This document shows, piece by piece, positions 1 through 5,828 of a DNA stretch of 9,616 bases. The stretch's first letter is position 1. The number at the start of each line of letters is the position of its first letter. This DNA comes from Turicibacter sp. (lineage in GTDB: Bacteria; Bacillota; Bacilli; MOL361; Turicibacteraceae). The DNA is taken from the NCBI GenBank assembly GCA_030531025.1, contig JAUMTV010000114.1, positions 1 through 9,616 on the forward strand, written 5' to 3'. The position numbers and the translations under genes were made by a program. A model generated the notes under the pieces. That model had not been told where the DNA came from and made no database searches. It saw nothing but the letters and a program-made list of their open reading frames with translations.

Positions 1-99
1 AGGTTATCCAAAGACTATGCGAGAAAATGTGAAAAATTTTTCGCCATATATATATTGTCGAAAAGGTGAAAAAAAAGAAAATTAAGAGGGTGAATTTAA

Positions 100-405
100 A
101 TGAATTTATTTTTAATCTTATGTATTTTAGGTATAGGGTTAATACTCTTAGGAAAATCAGCAATTAGAGTAAATAAAACCGCACTAGAAGCTAATAAAAC
201 TAATAATTTTAAAGTTTTTGATATTTCTATCTTATGGGGAAAAATTAATATAAAATATGGAAAACTATTATTGATTACAGGGATGTTGGGTGTGTTCTTT
301 TATGATAAATTAGGTTTATTGATGTTGGTAATCATGATTTTAGTTTTAATTTCCTATATTGCAAATTTATTTATTAGTGGATATAAATTTTTGATTCATA
401 CATGA
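100..405 (+). CDS. small hydrophobic membrane protein of unknown function
   Basis: A 101-residue protein with an ATG start preceded by GAGGGTG at 86-92, a good ribosome binding site seven bases upstream. Hydrophobic stretches at about residues 3-18, 54-68 and 70-95 suggest three membrane segments, with a polar lysine- and asparagine-rich loop between the first and second (about 20-53). No catalytic motif is visible. The layout resembles small two- to three-helix Bacillota membrane proteins such as the DUF3784 group, but I cannot assign it to a family. It stands alone: the upstream sequence shows no clear gene, and 35 bases after its stop the first TAGCGGGA core of the hairpin array begins. 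It may be a resident gene or array cargo. I am fairly sure it is coding because of the start context and amphipathic pattern, and unsure of any function. Confidence 0.65.
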   Translation: MNLFLILCILGIGLILLGKSAIRVNKTALEANKTNNFKVFDISILWGKINIKYGKLLLITGMLGVFFYDKLGLLMLVIMILVLISYIANLFISGYKFLIHT

Positions 406-439
406 TAATCTTTACAGCTTTAATATGAAGAACTTATCG

Positions 440-502
440 TAGCGGGATTTTAAAGTGCTATCTGTAATAGTGGTCATATCATTAAACACAAGCATCCCGC
501 TA
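440..502. repeat. minimal core-to-core cassette
   Basis: TAGCGGGA (440-447) and TCCCGCTA (495-502) lie only 47 bases apart with no C or D hairpin between them. It looks like a CED cassette that has lost its interior. The flanking bases (GTAGCGGGATTT and GCATCCCGCTACAAG) match other copies. Confidence 0.6.
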
Positions 503-722
503 CAAGAACTAATCAAATTTCAATGCACATAAAAAAATAATAATCTATGGATAGGCTAATCATGCACTTGCATCATTAGCCTTTTCTTATTAGATGTTTA
601 ATCTATAACCAGGCAATCACTAACCATCCAATCCCTTTATACGCCCCCATCCTATTGATGTGGGGCAGTGAGGGCTTGATGTTTAGTTGCCTACTTAACA
701 AAGATAATTCCTAGTAGCGGTA
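495..722. repeat. AB cassette, copy 1
   Basis: Hairpin A has stem AGGCTAAT/ATTAGCCT (553-560 and 575-582) followed by TTTTC. Hairpin B spans about 619-688, with outer arms CTAACCATCCAATCCC and AGGGCTTGATGTTTAG and an inner CCCC.CATC/GATG.GGGG stem. The right core is altered to TAGCGGTA. Confidence 0.75.
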
Positions 723-983
723 TTACGATACTTAGATATAACCTTAGTACAAAGAGGGCCTTCCATCCCAAACGGTTGCAAGGCAACGATTGGGGATGGA
801 AGATCATCTTATATTCTTTATTTAACAGGGGCTATTATTTATCAAATTAATCTTCTCATACAAGAAAGCATCCTAGTCGTTAGGGGATAAGAAAACCCAA
901 ACGACAGGACTGTGGTTTGGGTATCCTTATGTTTTGAGACAGGATATAAAAGAGAAGTTTGAATAACCAATGCCATCCCGCTA
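715..983. repeat. CED cassette, copy 1
   Basis: Hairpin C (760-802) has outer arms CTTCCATCCC and GGGATGGAAG around the constant GTTGC-AAG-GCAAC tip. Hairpin D has outer stem ACCCAAAC/GTTTGGGT (895-902, 915-922) and inner ACAG/CTGT. The E hairpin position (869-888) is degenerate. Its first 114 bases are almost identical to 3911-4024. Confidence 0.75.
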
Positions 984-1206
984 CCATGCCGCATTAAAAC
1001 TTCATTGTTCACCAGTATCAACAGTAAAAGGATAGGTGAATCATGCTCACACATCATTCACCTTTTCATATTAGATTTTTAGCACTAAAACTATGGTTTT
1101 TACTAACCATCCATCCTTCGAGTTTCCTACATACTGACGTATGTTAGGCGTGGAGTCTTGATGGTTAGTTTCTATGTTGAATAAAGAAGATTTCAAAGTA
1201 GCGGGA
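976..1206. repeat. AB cassette, copy 2
   Basis: Hairpin A uses AGGTGAAT/ATTCACCT (1034-1041, 1056-1063), which differs from copy 1 at two base pairs, both compensated. Hairpin B spans about 1102-1168, with inner stem ACATAC/GTATGT (1129-1134, 1139-1144) and loop TGAC. Confidence 0.78.
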
Positions 1207-1469
1207 AAATTAGTTCTTTACTGAATGTTTATCTTAGTAAATGGTTTCATGAAGTGGCTAACTGTTGCAAGGCAACGATTAGCCCTTCATGATCCTAAAC
1301 AGTTATTTATAAAAATTTTGTTGTTCATAAAAAATTATCACTCTTCAAGTAGAATGATAGTTTGCAAACAATAAGAAAACCAACACGGCACGAGTGCGAT
1401 GTTGGTATCCATTGATCTTTTGAGAATAGATTTAAAAAGCATTAATCATAACCAGGAATGATCCCGCTA
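1199..1469. repeat. CED cassette, copy 2
   Basis: Hairpin C (1247-1292) has TCATGAAG/CTTCATGA outer and GCTAA/TTAGC middle arms around GTTGC-AAG-GCAAC. Hairpin E (about 1337-1362) pairs around CTTCAAG. Hairpin D (1379-1406) has outer ACCAACA/TGTTGGT and inner GCAC/GTGC. One base at 1399 breaks the last outer pair. Confidence 0.78.
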
Positions 1470-1589
1470 CGAGAATTTATTCAATTACATTTTCCCTAAA
1501 TATCAATCCACCTGCGCCACATCGTGCCGATGTTTTGGCCGGGTGGAGTTGCTATTTAGGTGCATTTTTTAATGATGAGTATCCCGCTA
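1462..1589. repeat. B'-only cassette with same-direction cores
   Basis: Two TCCCGCTA cores in the same direction (1462, 1582) enclose one long hairpin, about 1494-1560. Its outer arms are CCTAAATA and CTATTTAGG, its middle arms TCCACC and GGTGGA, and its tip ACATCG/CGATGT. The tip is a compensated variant of the inner B stem. The same arrangement recurs at 4848-4976. Confidence 0.65.
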
Positions 1590-1691
1590 TAATAGAAAAT
1601 GGATAGGCGAATCATGTCGCACATCATTAGCCTTTTCTTATTGGATGTTTAGTTGTTTTTACTTAATAGAGGGGACTTCATAGTAGCGGGA
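1582..1691. repeat. A-only cassette
   Basis: Hairpin A lies at about 1601-1640, with AGGCGAAT on the left arm and ATTAGCCT on the right, so one pair is mismatched (G opposite A). Hairpin B is missing. The short T-rich remainder runs into TAGCGGGA at 1684. Confidence 0.6.
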
Positions 1692-1741
1692 TATTCTTCT
1701 TTGTGGATAAATAATAAATCTTAGTACATAGAAATTGATAA

Positions 1742-1780
1742 AAGCCATCAAGATAATTAGTTCTTGATGGCTTATTTTTT
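1742..1780 (+). terminator. terminator-like remnant of hairpin C
   Basis: A perfect 11-bp stem AAGCCATCAAG/CTTGATGGCTT (1742-1752, 1763-1773) is followed by A and six T, which is a good intrinsic terminator. The linker in front matches the C-hairpin linker at 3445-3507, so this appears to be a C module that lost its GTTGC-GCAAC tip. It would stop any array transcript before the zinc-ribbon gene. Confidence 0.7.
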
Positions 1781-1838
1781 AGGAGATAAAGAAAATGAAT
1801 CAGTGTATTTAAAGACAGTCATATTATAAGGTAAAATG

Positions 1839-1847
1839 TGGTATTAT
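1839..1847 (+). promoter_or_regulatory. possible extended -10 promoter for zinc-ribbon/GNAT pair
   Basis: TGGTATTAT fits an extended -10 element (TGn plus TATTAT). The matching -35 region is poor. It lies about 80 bases before the zinc-ribbon start and after the terminator at 1742-1780, so a promoter is needed hereabouts. Confidence 0.4.
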
Positions 1848-1922
1848 AGAGGTGTAAATTAGGAGCGATTATATTAGAAACTAGTAAATAGGGGGTGATA
1901 GATATTAGAAAGGAGCAAGTTT

Positions 1923-2138
1923 ATGAAAATAACAAAAGTATGTCCCAAATGTAACAGTAAAGATATTATCAGAATCGAAGGAAGTGTAAAAGGTTATGGA
2001 GCAGGTAATAACATTCCTATGGGTGTTACTACTTTCTCTTATATAAAAGTACCACGATATGTATGTTGTGGATGTGGATATGCAGAAGAGTGGATTGATA
2101 TGGATGATACTTCAAGACTAAAAAAGAAATTTAAATAA
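1923..2138 (+). CDS. small zinc-ribbon protein
   Basis: A 71-residue protein with ATG start and AAGGAG at 1910-1915, seven bases upstream. Two metal-binding knuckles are visible: Cys7-Pro-Lys-Cys10 at the N terminus and Cys48-Cys-Gly-Cys51 in a VCCGCGYAEEWID context. Together these form a four-cysteine zinc ribbon. Between them is a glycine-rich, beta-prone stretch. The C terminus is basic (RLKKKFK). Small proteins of this build are common in Bacillota and usually uncharacterised; a nucleic-acid or protein-binding role is possible but unproven. The gene is followed after 26 bases by the acetyltransferase, so the two are likely co-transcribed. It lies between array cores TAGCGGGA (1684) and TCCCGCTA (2737). 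I am confident of the zinc ribbon and not of the role. Confidence 0.85.
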   Translation: MKITKVCPKCNSKDIIRIEGSVKGYGAGNNIPMGVTTFSYIKVPRYVCCGCGYAEEWIDMDDTSRLKKKFK

Positions 2139-2164
2139 TAAAGGGAATTTGCAGAGGTGATAAT

Positions 2165-2677
2165 ATGAATTTAAGAATGGCTAACATTGATGATTTACCA
2201 CAGCTTAAATCAGTATATGAAAAAATAATCTACAATATGAACAAAGATAATATCCAGATCTGGGATGAAATTTATCCATGCGAGTTTTTTTATGATGATA
2301 TTAAAAATAATCGTCTTTATGTTTTAGAGGAAAACAATGAAATAGTTTCGGCTTTTGCTTTGTGTAATTCAAATGCAGGAGCGGAGTATGTGACATGGGA
2401 AAATAAACATGATAAAGCATTGTATCTTGATAGGTTTGGAGTTAATGTCAATTATTCAAGAAAAGGAATTGGCAGTTTAATGCTTAATGAGGCGATTTCT
2501 CTTGCAAGAGATAAGGGTGCTAAATATTTAAGGCTTTTTGTTGTGGATATAAATAAACCTGCGATAAATCTTTATATAAAAAATGGCTTTAAAAGGGTTG
2601 ATGGAATCTATGATGAAATAATTGACGATGATCTTGTATTGCATGAATATGGATTTGAAATAGAAACGTCAATGTGA
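2165..2677 (+). CDS. GNAT family N-acetyltransferase
   Basis: A 170-residue protein, normal length for a single GNAT domain, which transfers acetyl from acetyl-CoA to an amine. The acetyl-CoA pyrophosphate loop (motif A) is seen as RKGIGS at residues 99-104, after the beta-strand FGVNV. Motif B follows as NKPAINLYIKNGF (130-142), typical of the family. The N terminus (LRMANIDDLPQL) is the usual first strand and helix. The substrate cannot be told from sequence; the family includes protein, metabolite and antibiotic acetyltransferases. The start has AGAGGTGA at 2153-2160. It is downstream of the zinc-ribbon gene in the same probable operon. No terminator with a T tract follows; the next candidate is hairpin A of the array at about 2797-2832. 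The family is certain, the substrate unknown. Confidence 0.93.
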   Translation: MNLRMANIDDLPQLKSVYEKIIYNMNKDNIQIWDEIYPCEFFYDDIKNNRLYVLEENNEIVSAFALCNSNAGAEYVTWENKHDKALYLDRFGVNVNYSRKGIGSLMLNEAISLARDKGAKYLRLFVVDINKPAINLYIKNGFKRVDGIYDEIIDDDLVLHEYGFEIETSM

Positions 2678-2736
2678 GGCAATGTTAGGAACACGTATGT
2701 CATTGGATGCGAGTATAGTATTAATACTCATTGGCA

Positions 2737-2970
2737 TCCCGCTACAAGAAACTATTTAACTACATTTATCCTAAAGAAACACACTAAAGCATGGATAGGC
2801 TAATCATGTTGACACGTCATTAGCCTTTTCTTATTTGATTTTTAGCACTAGAACCTTTTATTTATCACTAACCATCCATCCACTTATAGCCCTACATACT
2901 GACGTATGTTTAGGGCGTGTGTCTTGGTGGTTAGTTTGTATGTAATCAAGGTAGCTACAACGTAGCGGGA
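2737..2970. repeat. AB cassette, copy 3
   Basis: Hairpin A is AGGCTAAT/ATTAGCCT (2797-2804, 2819-2826) followed by TTTTC. Hairpin B spans 2866-2936 and has inner ACATAC/GTATGT (2894-2899, 2904-2909), loop TGAC. The copy at 9153-9386 is very similar, including linkers. Confidence 0.78.
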
Positions 2971-3231
2971 GAATCTTTTTTATACCTAGTGATTATCTGG
3001 GTACATAGTTTCATGAAGTCGCTAACTGTTGCTTTGCAACGATTAGCACTTCATGATAGAAACATTTATTTATAAAAATTTTGTTGTTCATAAAAAGTTA
3101 TCACTCTTCAAGGAGAATGATCAATCACAAATCATAAGAAAACCAACACGGCATCGATGCGGTGTTGGTATCCATGATCCTTGTGATACAGATATAAAAG
3201 GGGATTGAACTAATCATGGATTATCCCGCTA
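2963..3231. repeat. CED cassette, copy 3
   Basis: Hairpin C (3011-3056) has outer TCATGAAGT/ACTTCATGA, middle GCTAA/TTAGC and tip GTTGC-TTT-GCAAC. Hairpin E lies at about 3100-3122. Hairpin D (3141-3169) has ACCAACAC/GTGTTGGT outside and GCAT/ATGC inside. Confidence 0.8.
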
Positions 3232-3452
3232 CAAAGAATTATTTACCTACATTTATCCTAAAGAAACACATTAAAGCATGGATATGCTAATCATGCACAA
3301 GCATCATTCGCCTTTTCTTATCGTATTTTCATTCTAAAACAAGTATTCACTAAACATTCAATCCACCAGTGTCACCATACTAGCGTATGGTAAGGCAAGG
3401 GGCTTGATGTTTAGCTGTGGTATTTAATCTGAAAATACTCAAAGTAGCGGGA
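3224..3452. repeat. AB cassette, copy 4
   Basis: Hairpin A (about 3281-3315) is decayed, with left arm ATGCTAAT against right arm ATTCGCCT. Hairpin B (3349-3415) is intact, with inner CCATAC/GTATGG (3375-3380, 3385-3390) and loop TAGC. Confidence 0.72.
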
Positions 3453-3626
3453 TATTATTCTTTATGGATAAATAATAATAAATCTTAGTATCTAGAAATT
3501 GATAAAAGCCTCAACGGTTGCGGAGCAACTATTGGGGCTTTTATCATCATCAACAGAACTATGAATATAAGGAACGTAAATAACGGTTCAGTATTGAAGA
3601 AACTGAACTATTATTTACTCCCGCTA
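3445..3626. repeat. CED-type cassette, copy 4, rearranged
   Basis: Hairpin C (3501-3546) has a different outer stem, GATAAAAGCC/GGCTTTTATC, around GTTGC-GGA-GCAAC. A short hairpin GTTCAGT/ACTGAAC follows (about 3586-3608), then TCCCGCTA. Hairpin D is absent here and appears after the core. Confidence 0.65.
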
Positions 3627-3774
3627 CTAAATAGTATCTTCTTATTAATAAAGAGATTGATATAAAAAGAAAAATAGGAAAACCAAAACGACATGAATTC
3701 ATGTGGTTTTGGTAGCCATGATCTTTTGTAATAGATTTAAAACATGCTAGAAATAAACATGGAATATTCGGCTA
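3619..3774. repeat. D-only cassette
   Basis: Contains hairpin D with ACCAAAAC/GTTTTGGT outside and the palindrome ACATGAATTCATGT inside. It ends in a decayed core, TTCGGCTA. Confidence 0.6.
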
Positions 3775-3918
3775 CCATGAAGCATTCTAACTACATTTAT
3801 CCCTAATAACAGTATAACTAAATATCAATCCACTTAGGCCTACATCCTAGCGGATGTTTGGGGCAGGTGGATTGATATTTAGTTTTATATTTAATCTGAA
3901 AAACTTATTGTAGCGGGA
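3767..3918. repeat. B'-type cassette
   Basis: One long hairpin at 3815-3884 with outer arms AACTAAATATCAATCCAC and GTGGATTGATATTTAGTT, an almost perfect match over 18 pairs. The inner stem is ACATCC/GGATGT with loop TAGC, again a compensated variant of the other B tips. Confidence 0.7.
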
Positions 3919-4024
3919 TTACGATACTTAGATATAACCTTAGTACAAAGAGGGCCTTCCATCCCAAACGGTTGCAAGGCAACGATTGGAGATGGAAGAT
4001 CATCTTATATTCTTTATTTAACAG
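3911..4024. repeat. 114-bp direct duplicate of 715-828
   Basis: Aligns without gaps to 715-828 with two differences by eye: the core base (GGGA here, GGTA there) and one base in the right arm of hairpin C, which weakens that stem here. Similarity stops abruptly after TTTAACAG in both copies. Confidence 0.85.
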
Positions 4025-4047
4025 TTGCTGTTAATTTATCAAAATAA

Positions 4048-4073
4048 CCTAGCTAATGACAGCTAGGCTTTTT
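4048..4073 (+). terminator. intrinsic terminator, plus strand
   Basis: Stem CCTAGCT/AGCTAGG (4048-4054, 4061-4067) with loop AATGAC is followed by C and five T. It would end any rightward transcript of the array half to its left. Confidence 0.7.
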
Positions 4074-4091
4074 CTTTCAGTTTTCAGACAT

Positions 4092-4125
4092 AAAAAAAGA
4101 AGAACAGTTGACTAGGCTGTTCTTC
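4092..4125 (-). terminator. intrinsic terminator, minus strand
   Basis: Nine-pair stem GAAGAACAG/CTGTTCTTC (4099-4107, 4117-4125). The run of seven A at 4092-4098 becomes seven T on the minus strand, so this stops leftward transcription. It faces the plus-strand terminator only 18 bases away. Confidence 0.75.
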
Positions 4126-4245
4126 AACAAACAAAACAAACAAACTAACTAAAAGAGAAATAACAATAAGAGTTATAACTTTTTAATTCGTTACATAAAT
4201 AGTATATCACAATTCATTCGTAGTTACTATATAAAATTATATAAT
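4126..4245 (-). other. A+T-rich gap with possible small-RNA promoter
   Basis: This unique stretch interrupts the array. It includes AAC-rich repeats (ACAAACAAAACAAACAAAC). On the minus strand a -10-like TATACT (4201-4206) would start a transcript near 4194 ending at the terminator at 4092, about 100 nt long. The -35 region is weak, so a small RNA is only a possibility. Confidence 0.25.
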
Positions 4246-4370
4246 TAGCGGGAAACCTCTACGTATAAAACTAGAATCAGAAAAGTTAAACGGCATATCA
4301 TGCCATTTAACTCTCCTTGAATGAATAGCATCTTAGGATACCCAGTTTCTAAACCAAACTCATCCCGCTA
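4246..4370. repeat. small cassette with a single distinct hairpin
   Basis: TAGCGGGA (4246) and TCCCGCTA (4363) enclose one hairpin, about 4285-4311, with arms GTTAAA-GGCAT and ATGCC-TTTAAC. It resembles none of hairpins A to E in sequence. Confidence 0.6.
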
Positions 4371-4592
4371 CAAGTGAGTATCTAACTTCAATAATCCTAA
4401 ACATAAATTAACCAATGGATAGGCGAATCAGATTTCACATCATTAGCCTTTTCTCATTGGATTTTTCATCCATAAATAAGAGTGGTCACTAAATATTCAA
4501 CCCCACCAGTACCTCCCATACTAGCGTATGGTGAGGGTATGGGCTTGATATTTAGTTTTTATATCTAATAGAGATGATACAAAGTAGCAGGA
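4363..4592. repeat. AB cassette, copy 5
   Basis: Hairpin A has left arm AGGCGAAT (4421-4428) and right arm ATTAGCCT (4442-4449), with one mismatch. An extra outer stem CCAATG/CATTGG (4412-4417, 4455-4460) is present. Hairpin B (4486-4558) has inner CCATAC/GTATGG (4516-4521, 4526-4531). The right core reads TAGCAGGA. Confidence 0.75.
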
Positions 4593-4855
4593 CAATTATT
4601 TCTATACCTAGTGATCGTCTTTCTACAGAGGGGATGAAGTGCTAACTGTTGCAGCAGCAAGAATTAGCACTTCATCATTCTAATTCTAAATTTATAAACA
4701 GTTCATAGTTCATAAAAAAACACTCACTCTTCTAAGTGAAATATTTCCTCATAAACAATAGGAAAACCCACACGGCACGAGTGCGGTGTGGGTATCCTTA
4801 ATCAGTTGAAACTCGGATTTAAAAAGCATTTAAACTAATCAGCATTATCCCGCTA
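4585..4855. repeat. CED cassette, copy 5
   Basis: Hairpin C (4633-4675) has an unbroken 13-pair outer stem, GATGAAGTGCTAA/TTAGCACTTCATC, without the bulge seen in other copies; its tip is altered to GTTGCAGCAGCAAG. Hairpin D has ACCCACAC/GTGTGGGT outside and GCAC/GTGC inside. Confidence 0.78.
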
Positions 4856-4976
4856 CAGGAAAATTTCTAACTACATTTCCCCTAACTATCCCTCCACCAG
4901 GGCCTCTATCCTACGGATATTCTTGGCGGGTGGAGTGGCTATTTAGGGTTATTTAATAATCGGATTTATTCCGCTA
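4848..4976. repeat. B'-only cassette with same-direction cores
   Basis: TCCCGCTA (4848) and TTCCGCTA (4969) enclose a hairpin at 4880-4948 with outer arms CCCTAA and TTAGGG, middle CTCCACC and GGTGGAG, and tip ATCC/GGAT. It mirrors 1462-1589. Confidence 0.65.
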
Positions 4977-5092
4977 TAACAGTATATGGATAGGCGAATC
5001 ATGTTCGCACATCATTAGCCTTGTCTTATTGGATTTTTAGCACTAGAACCTTTTGTTACCCAGGTAATAAAGGTAGCTACAACGTAGCGGGA
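4969..5092. repeat. A cassette with truncated B
   Basis: Hairpin A has AGGCGAAT against ATTAGCCT (about 4992-5020). Hairpin B is reduced to a short TTACC/GGTAA palindrome at 5056-5066, while the linkers on both sides match intact copies. This looks like an internal deletion. Confidence 0.65.
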
Positions 5093-5361
5093 AAATCTTT
5101 TCTATACCTAGTGATTATCTTAGTACATAGTTTCATGAAGTCGCTAACTGTTGCTATGCAACGATTAGCACTTCATGATCCTAAAGATTTATTTATAAAA
5201 ATTGAACTGTTCATAAAAAAATAATCACATCTTCTAGAAGAATGATAAATCACAAATAATAAGAAAACCAAAACGACATGAATTCATGTGGTGTTGGTAT
5301 CCATGCCTTTATAGTGATAGAGATATAAAAAATAATTGAAATAACCATAGACATCTCGCTA
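5085..5361. repeat. CED cassette, copy 6
   Basis: Hairpin C (5133-5178) has TCATGAAGT/ACTTCATGA and tip GTTGC-TAT-GCAAC. Hairpin E is around 5228-5247. Hairpin D has left arm ACCAAAAC against right arm GTGTTGGT, one mismatch, as if halves of two D variants had been joined. The right core is TCTCGCTA. Confidence 0.72.
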
Positions 5362-5526
5362 CAAGGAACACCCTAACTGCATCTTTCCATAAAAAAACTA
5401 AACAGACAATTATACCTATGCCTTAGCCTTACGGTGGGGTCCCCACACGCTTTATCTCCACCTTGAGTGGGGTATGGGGCAGGTGCAATAATTGCAGTTT
5501 AAAAATACGATCATTTTATAGCGGAA
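5354..5526. repeat. enlarged B-type cassette at array edge
   Basis: Between TCTCGCTA and TAGCGGAA lies a large imperfect hairpin, about 5388-5500, with outer arms near AAACT and AGTTT. Its inner palindrome GTGGGGTCCCCAC (5434-5446) could alternatively pair with GTGGGG at 5467-5472. Both cores are decayed, as expected at the edge of an array. Confidence 0.5.
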
Positions 5527-5596
5527 AAATATAAGTTCCGATAAAAGTTCTTTGATGACTAAGTTTGATTTTGAAAATATTAAAGTAATTTTAGAG

Positions 5597-5625
5597 TTTA
5601 CATTAAAGGTTAGGGATGGTATACT
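5597..5625 (+). promoter_or_regulatory. promoter of the P-type ATPase gene
   Basis: TTTACA (5597-5602) and TATACT (5620-5625) are separated by 17 bases, and TGG directly precedes the -10, giving an extended -10. Transcription should begin near 5632, leaving a leader of about 200 nt that contains the riboswitch. This is the best promoter in the window. Confidence 0.75.
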
Positions 5626-5656
5626 TTTTAAGTATTAATTAAATTGAATTTAGATA

Positions 5657-5744
5657 TTCCTGAGGGAGTAGTTTGCATAGAAATATGTGGTTAGGTCAAC
5701 ATATTGACTTCGGTCTGGTCTAATCTTAAAAAACGAGACTCATG
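5657..5744 (+). promoter_or_regulatory. probable yybP-ykoY Mn2+ riboswitch aptamer
   Basis: The leader contains GAGGGAGTAG (5662-5671), close to the conserved GGGGAGUAG of the yybP-ykoY L1 loop. A GNRA hairpin CATA-GAAA-TATG (5676-5687) follows. Then comes a P3-like arm: lower stem GGTTAG/CTAATC (5689-5694, 5720-5725), internal loop GTCAACATATT opposite TGGT, and upper stem GAC-TTCG-GTC. The 3' side CGAGAC (5734-5739) matches the second conserved L1 strand, and TGAG/CTCA (5661-5664, 5739-5742) closes P1. This family senses Mn2+ and is known to control P-type ATPases such as Lactococcus YoaB. A P4 arm is missing. The family call was made by eye, without a covariance-model search. Confidence 0.72.
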
Positions 5745-5781
5745 TATAGTTTTTTGCTATACATGTGGTCTCGTTTTTTTT
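5732..5781 (+). terminator. riboswitch expression-platform terminator
   Basis: Stem AACGAGAC/GTCTCGTT plus CATGTATAG/CTATACATG, 17 pairs with a small bulge and loop TTTTTTG, followed by eight T (5774-5781). Its left arm reuses the aptamer's 3' strand (CGAGAC, CTCA), so aptamer and terminator cannot form together. Metal binding should therefore permit read-through into the ATPase gene. Confidence 0.85.
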
Positions 5782-5815
5782 ATTTTTTGTTGCAGCTAAA
5801 TTTGATTTAAAGGAT

Positions 5816-5823
5816 AGGAGGAG
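5816..5823 (+). promoter_or_regulatory. ribosome binding site deciding a TTG start
   Basis: AGGAGGAG, a near-perfect Shine-Dalgarno sequence, has its GGAGG (5817-5821) seven bases before TTG at 5829. No in-frame ATG or GTG is better placed, so TTG is the likely start. Confidence 0.85.
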
Positions 5824-5828
5824 AAGAT

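Larger units (their letters stand above)
440..1780. repeat. hairpin array block 1
   Basis: About 1.3 kb without a credible gene. It consists of consecutive cassettes bounded by the cores TAGCGGGA (440, 1199, 1684; TAGCGGTA at 715) and TCCCGCTA (495, 976, 1462, 1582). Four hairpin types recur in fixed order between them. Open frames in this stretch, for example on the minus strand at 842-1057, run straight through the hairpins and are not genes. The block ends at a terminator-like hairpin ahead of the zinc-ribbon gene. Confidence 0.85.
2737..5526. repeat. hairpin array block 2
   Basis: About 2.8 kb of the same modular array, the longest block and the most rearranged. Cores TCCCGCTA or close variants lie at 2737, 3224, 3619, 3767, 4363, 4848, 4969 and 5354. 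Cores TAGCGGGA or variants lie at 2963, 3445, 3911, 4246, 4585, 5085 and 5519. The alternation is broken at 3619/3767, 3911/4246 and 4848/4969. I see no credible gene; the frame at 5021-5224 is made of A, C and linker sequence. Confidence 0.85.

Noticed and set aside
20..45. Imperfect hairpin GCGAGAAAAT / ATTTTTCGC near the left edge
   Set aside because: Low-complexity A/T arms and no T tract on either side; not convincing as a terminator or operator.
842..1057. 71-residue minus-strand open frame in array block 1
   Set aside because: It runs through hairpins D and A and a core, has no ribosome binding site and no protein-like composition; it arises from repeat sequence.
5021..5224. 67-residue plus-strand open frame
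   Set aside because: Composed of A-hairpin tail, linker, TAGCGGGA core and hairpin C; equivalent copies elsewhere do not keep the frame open.
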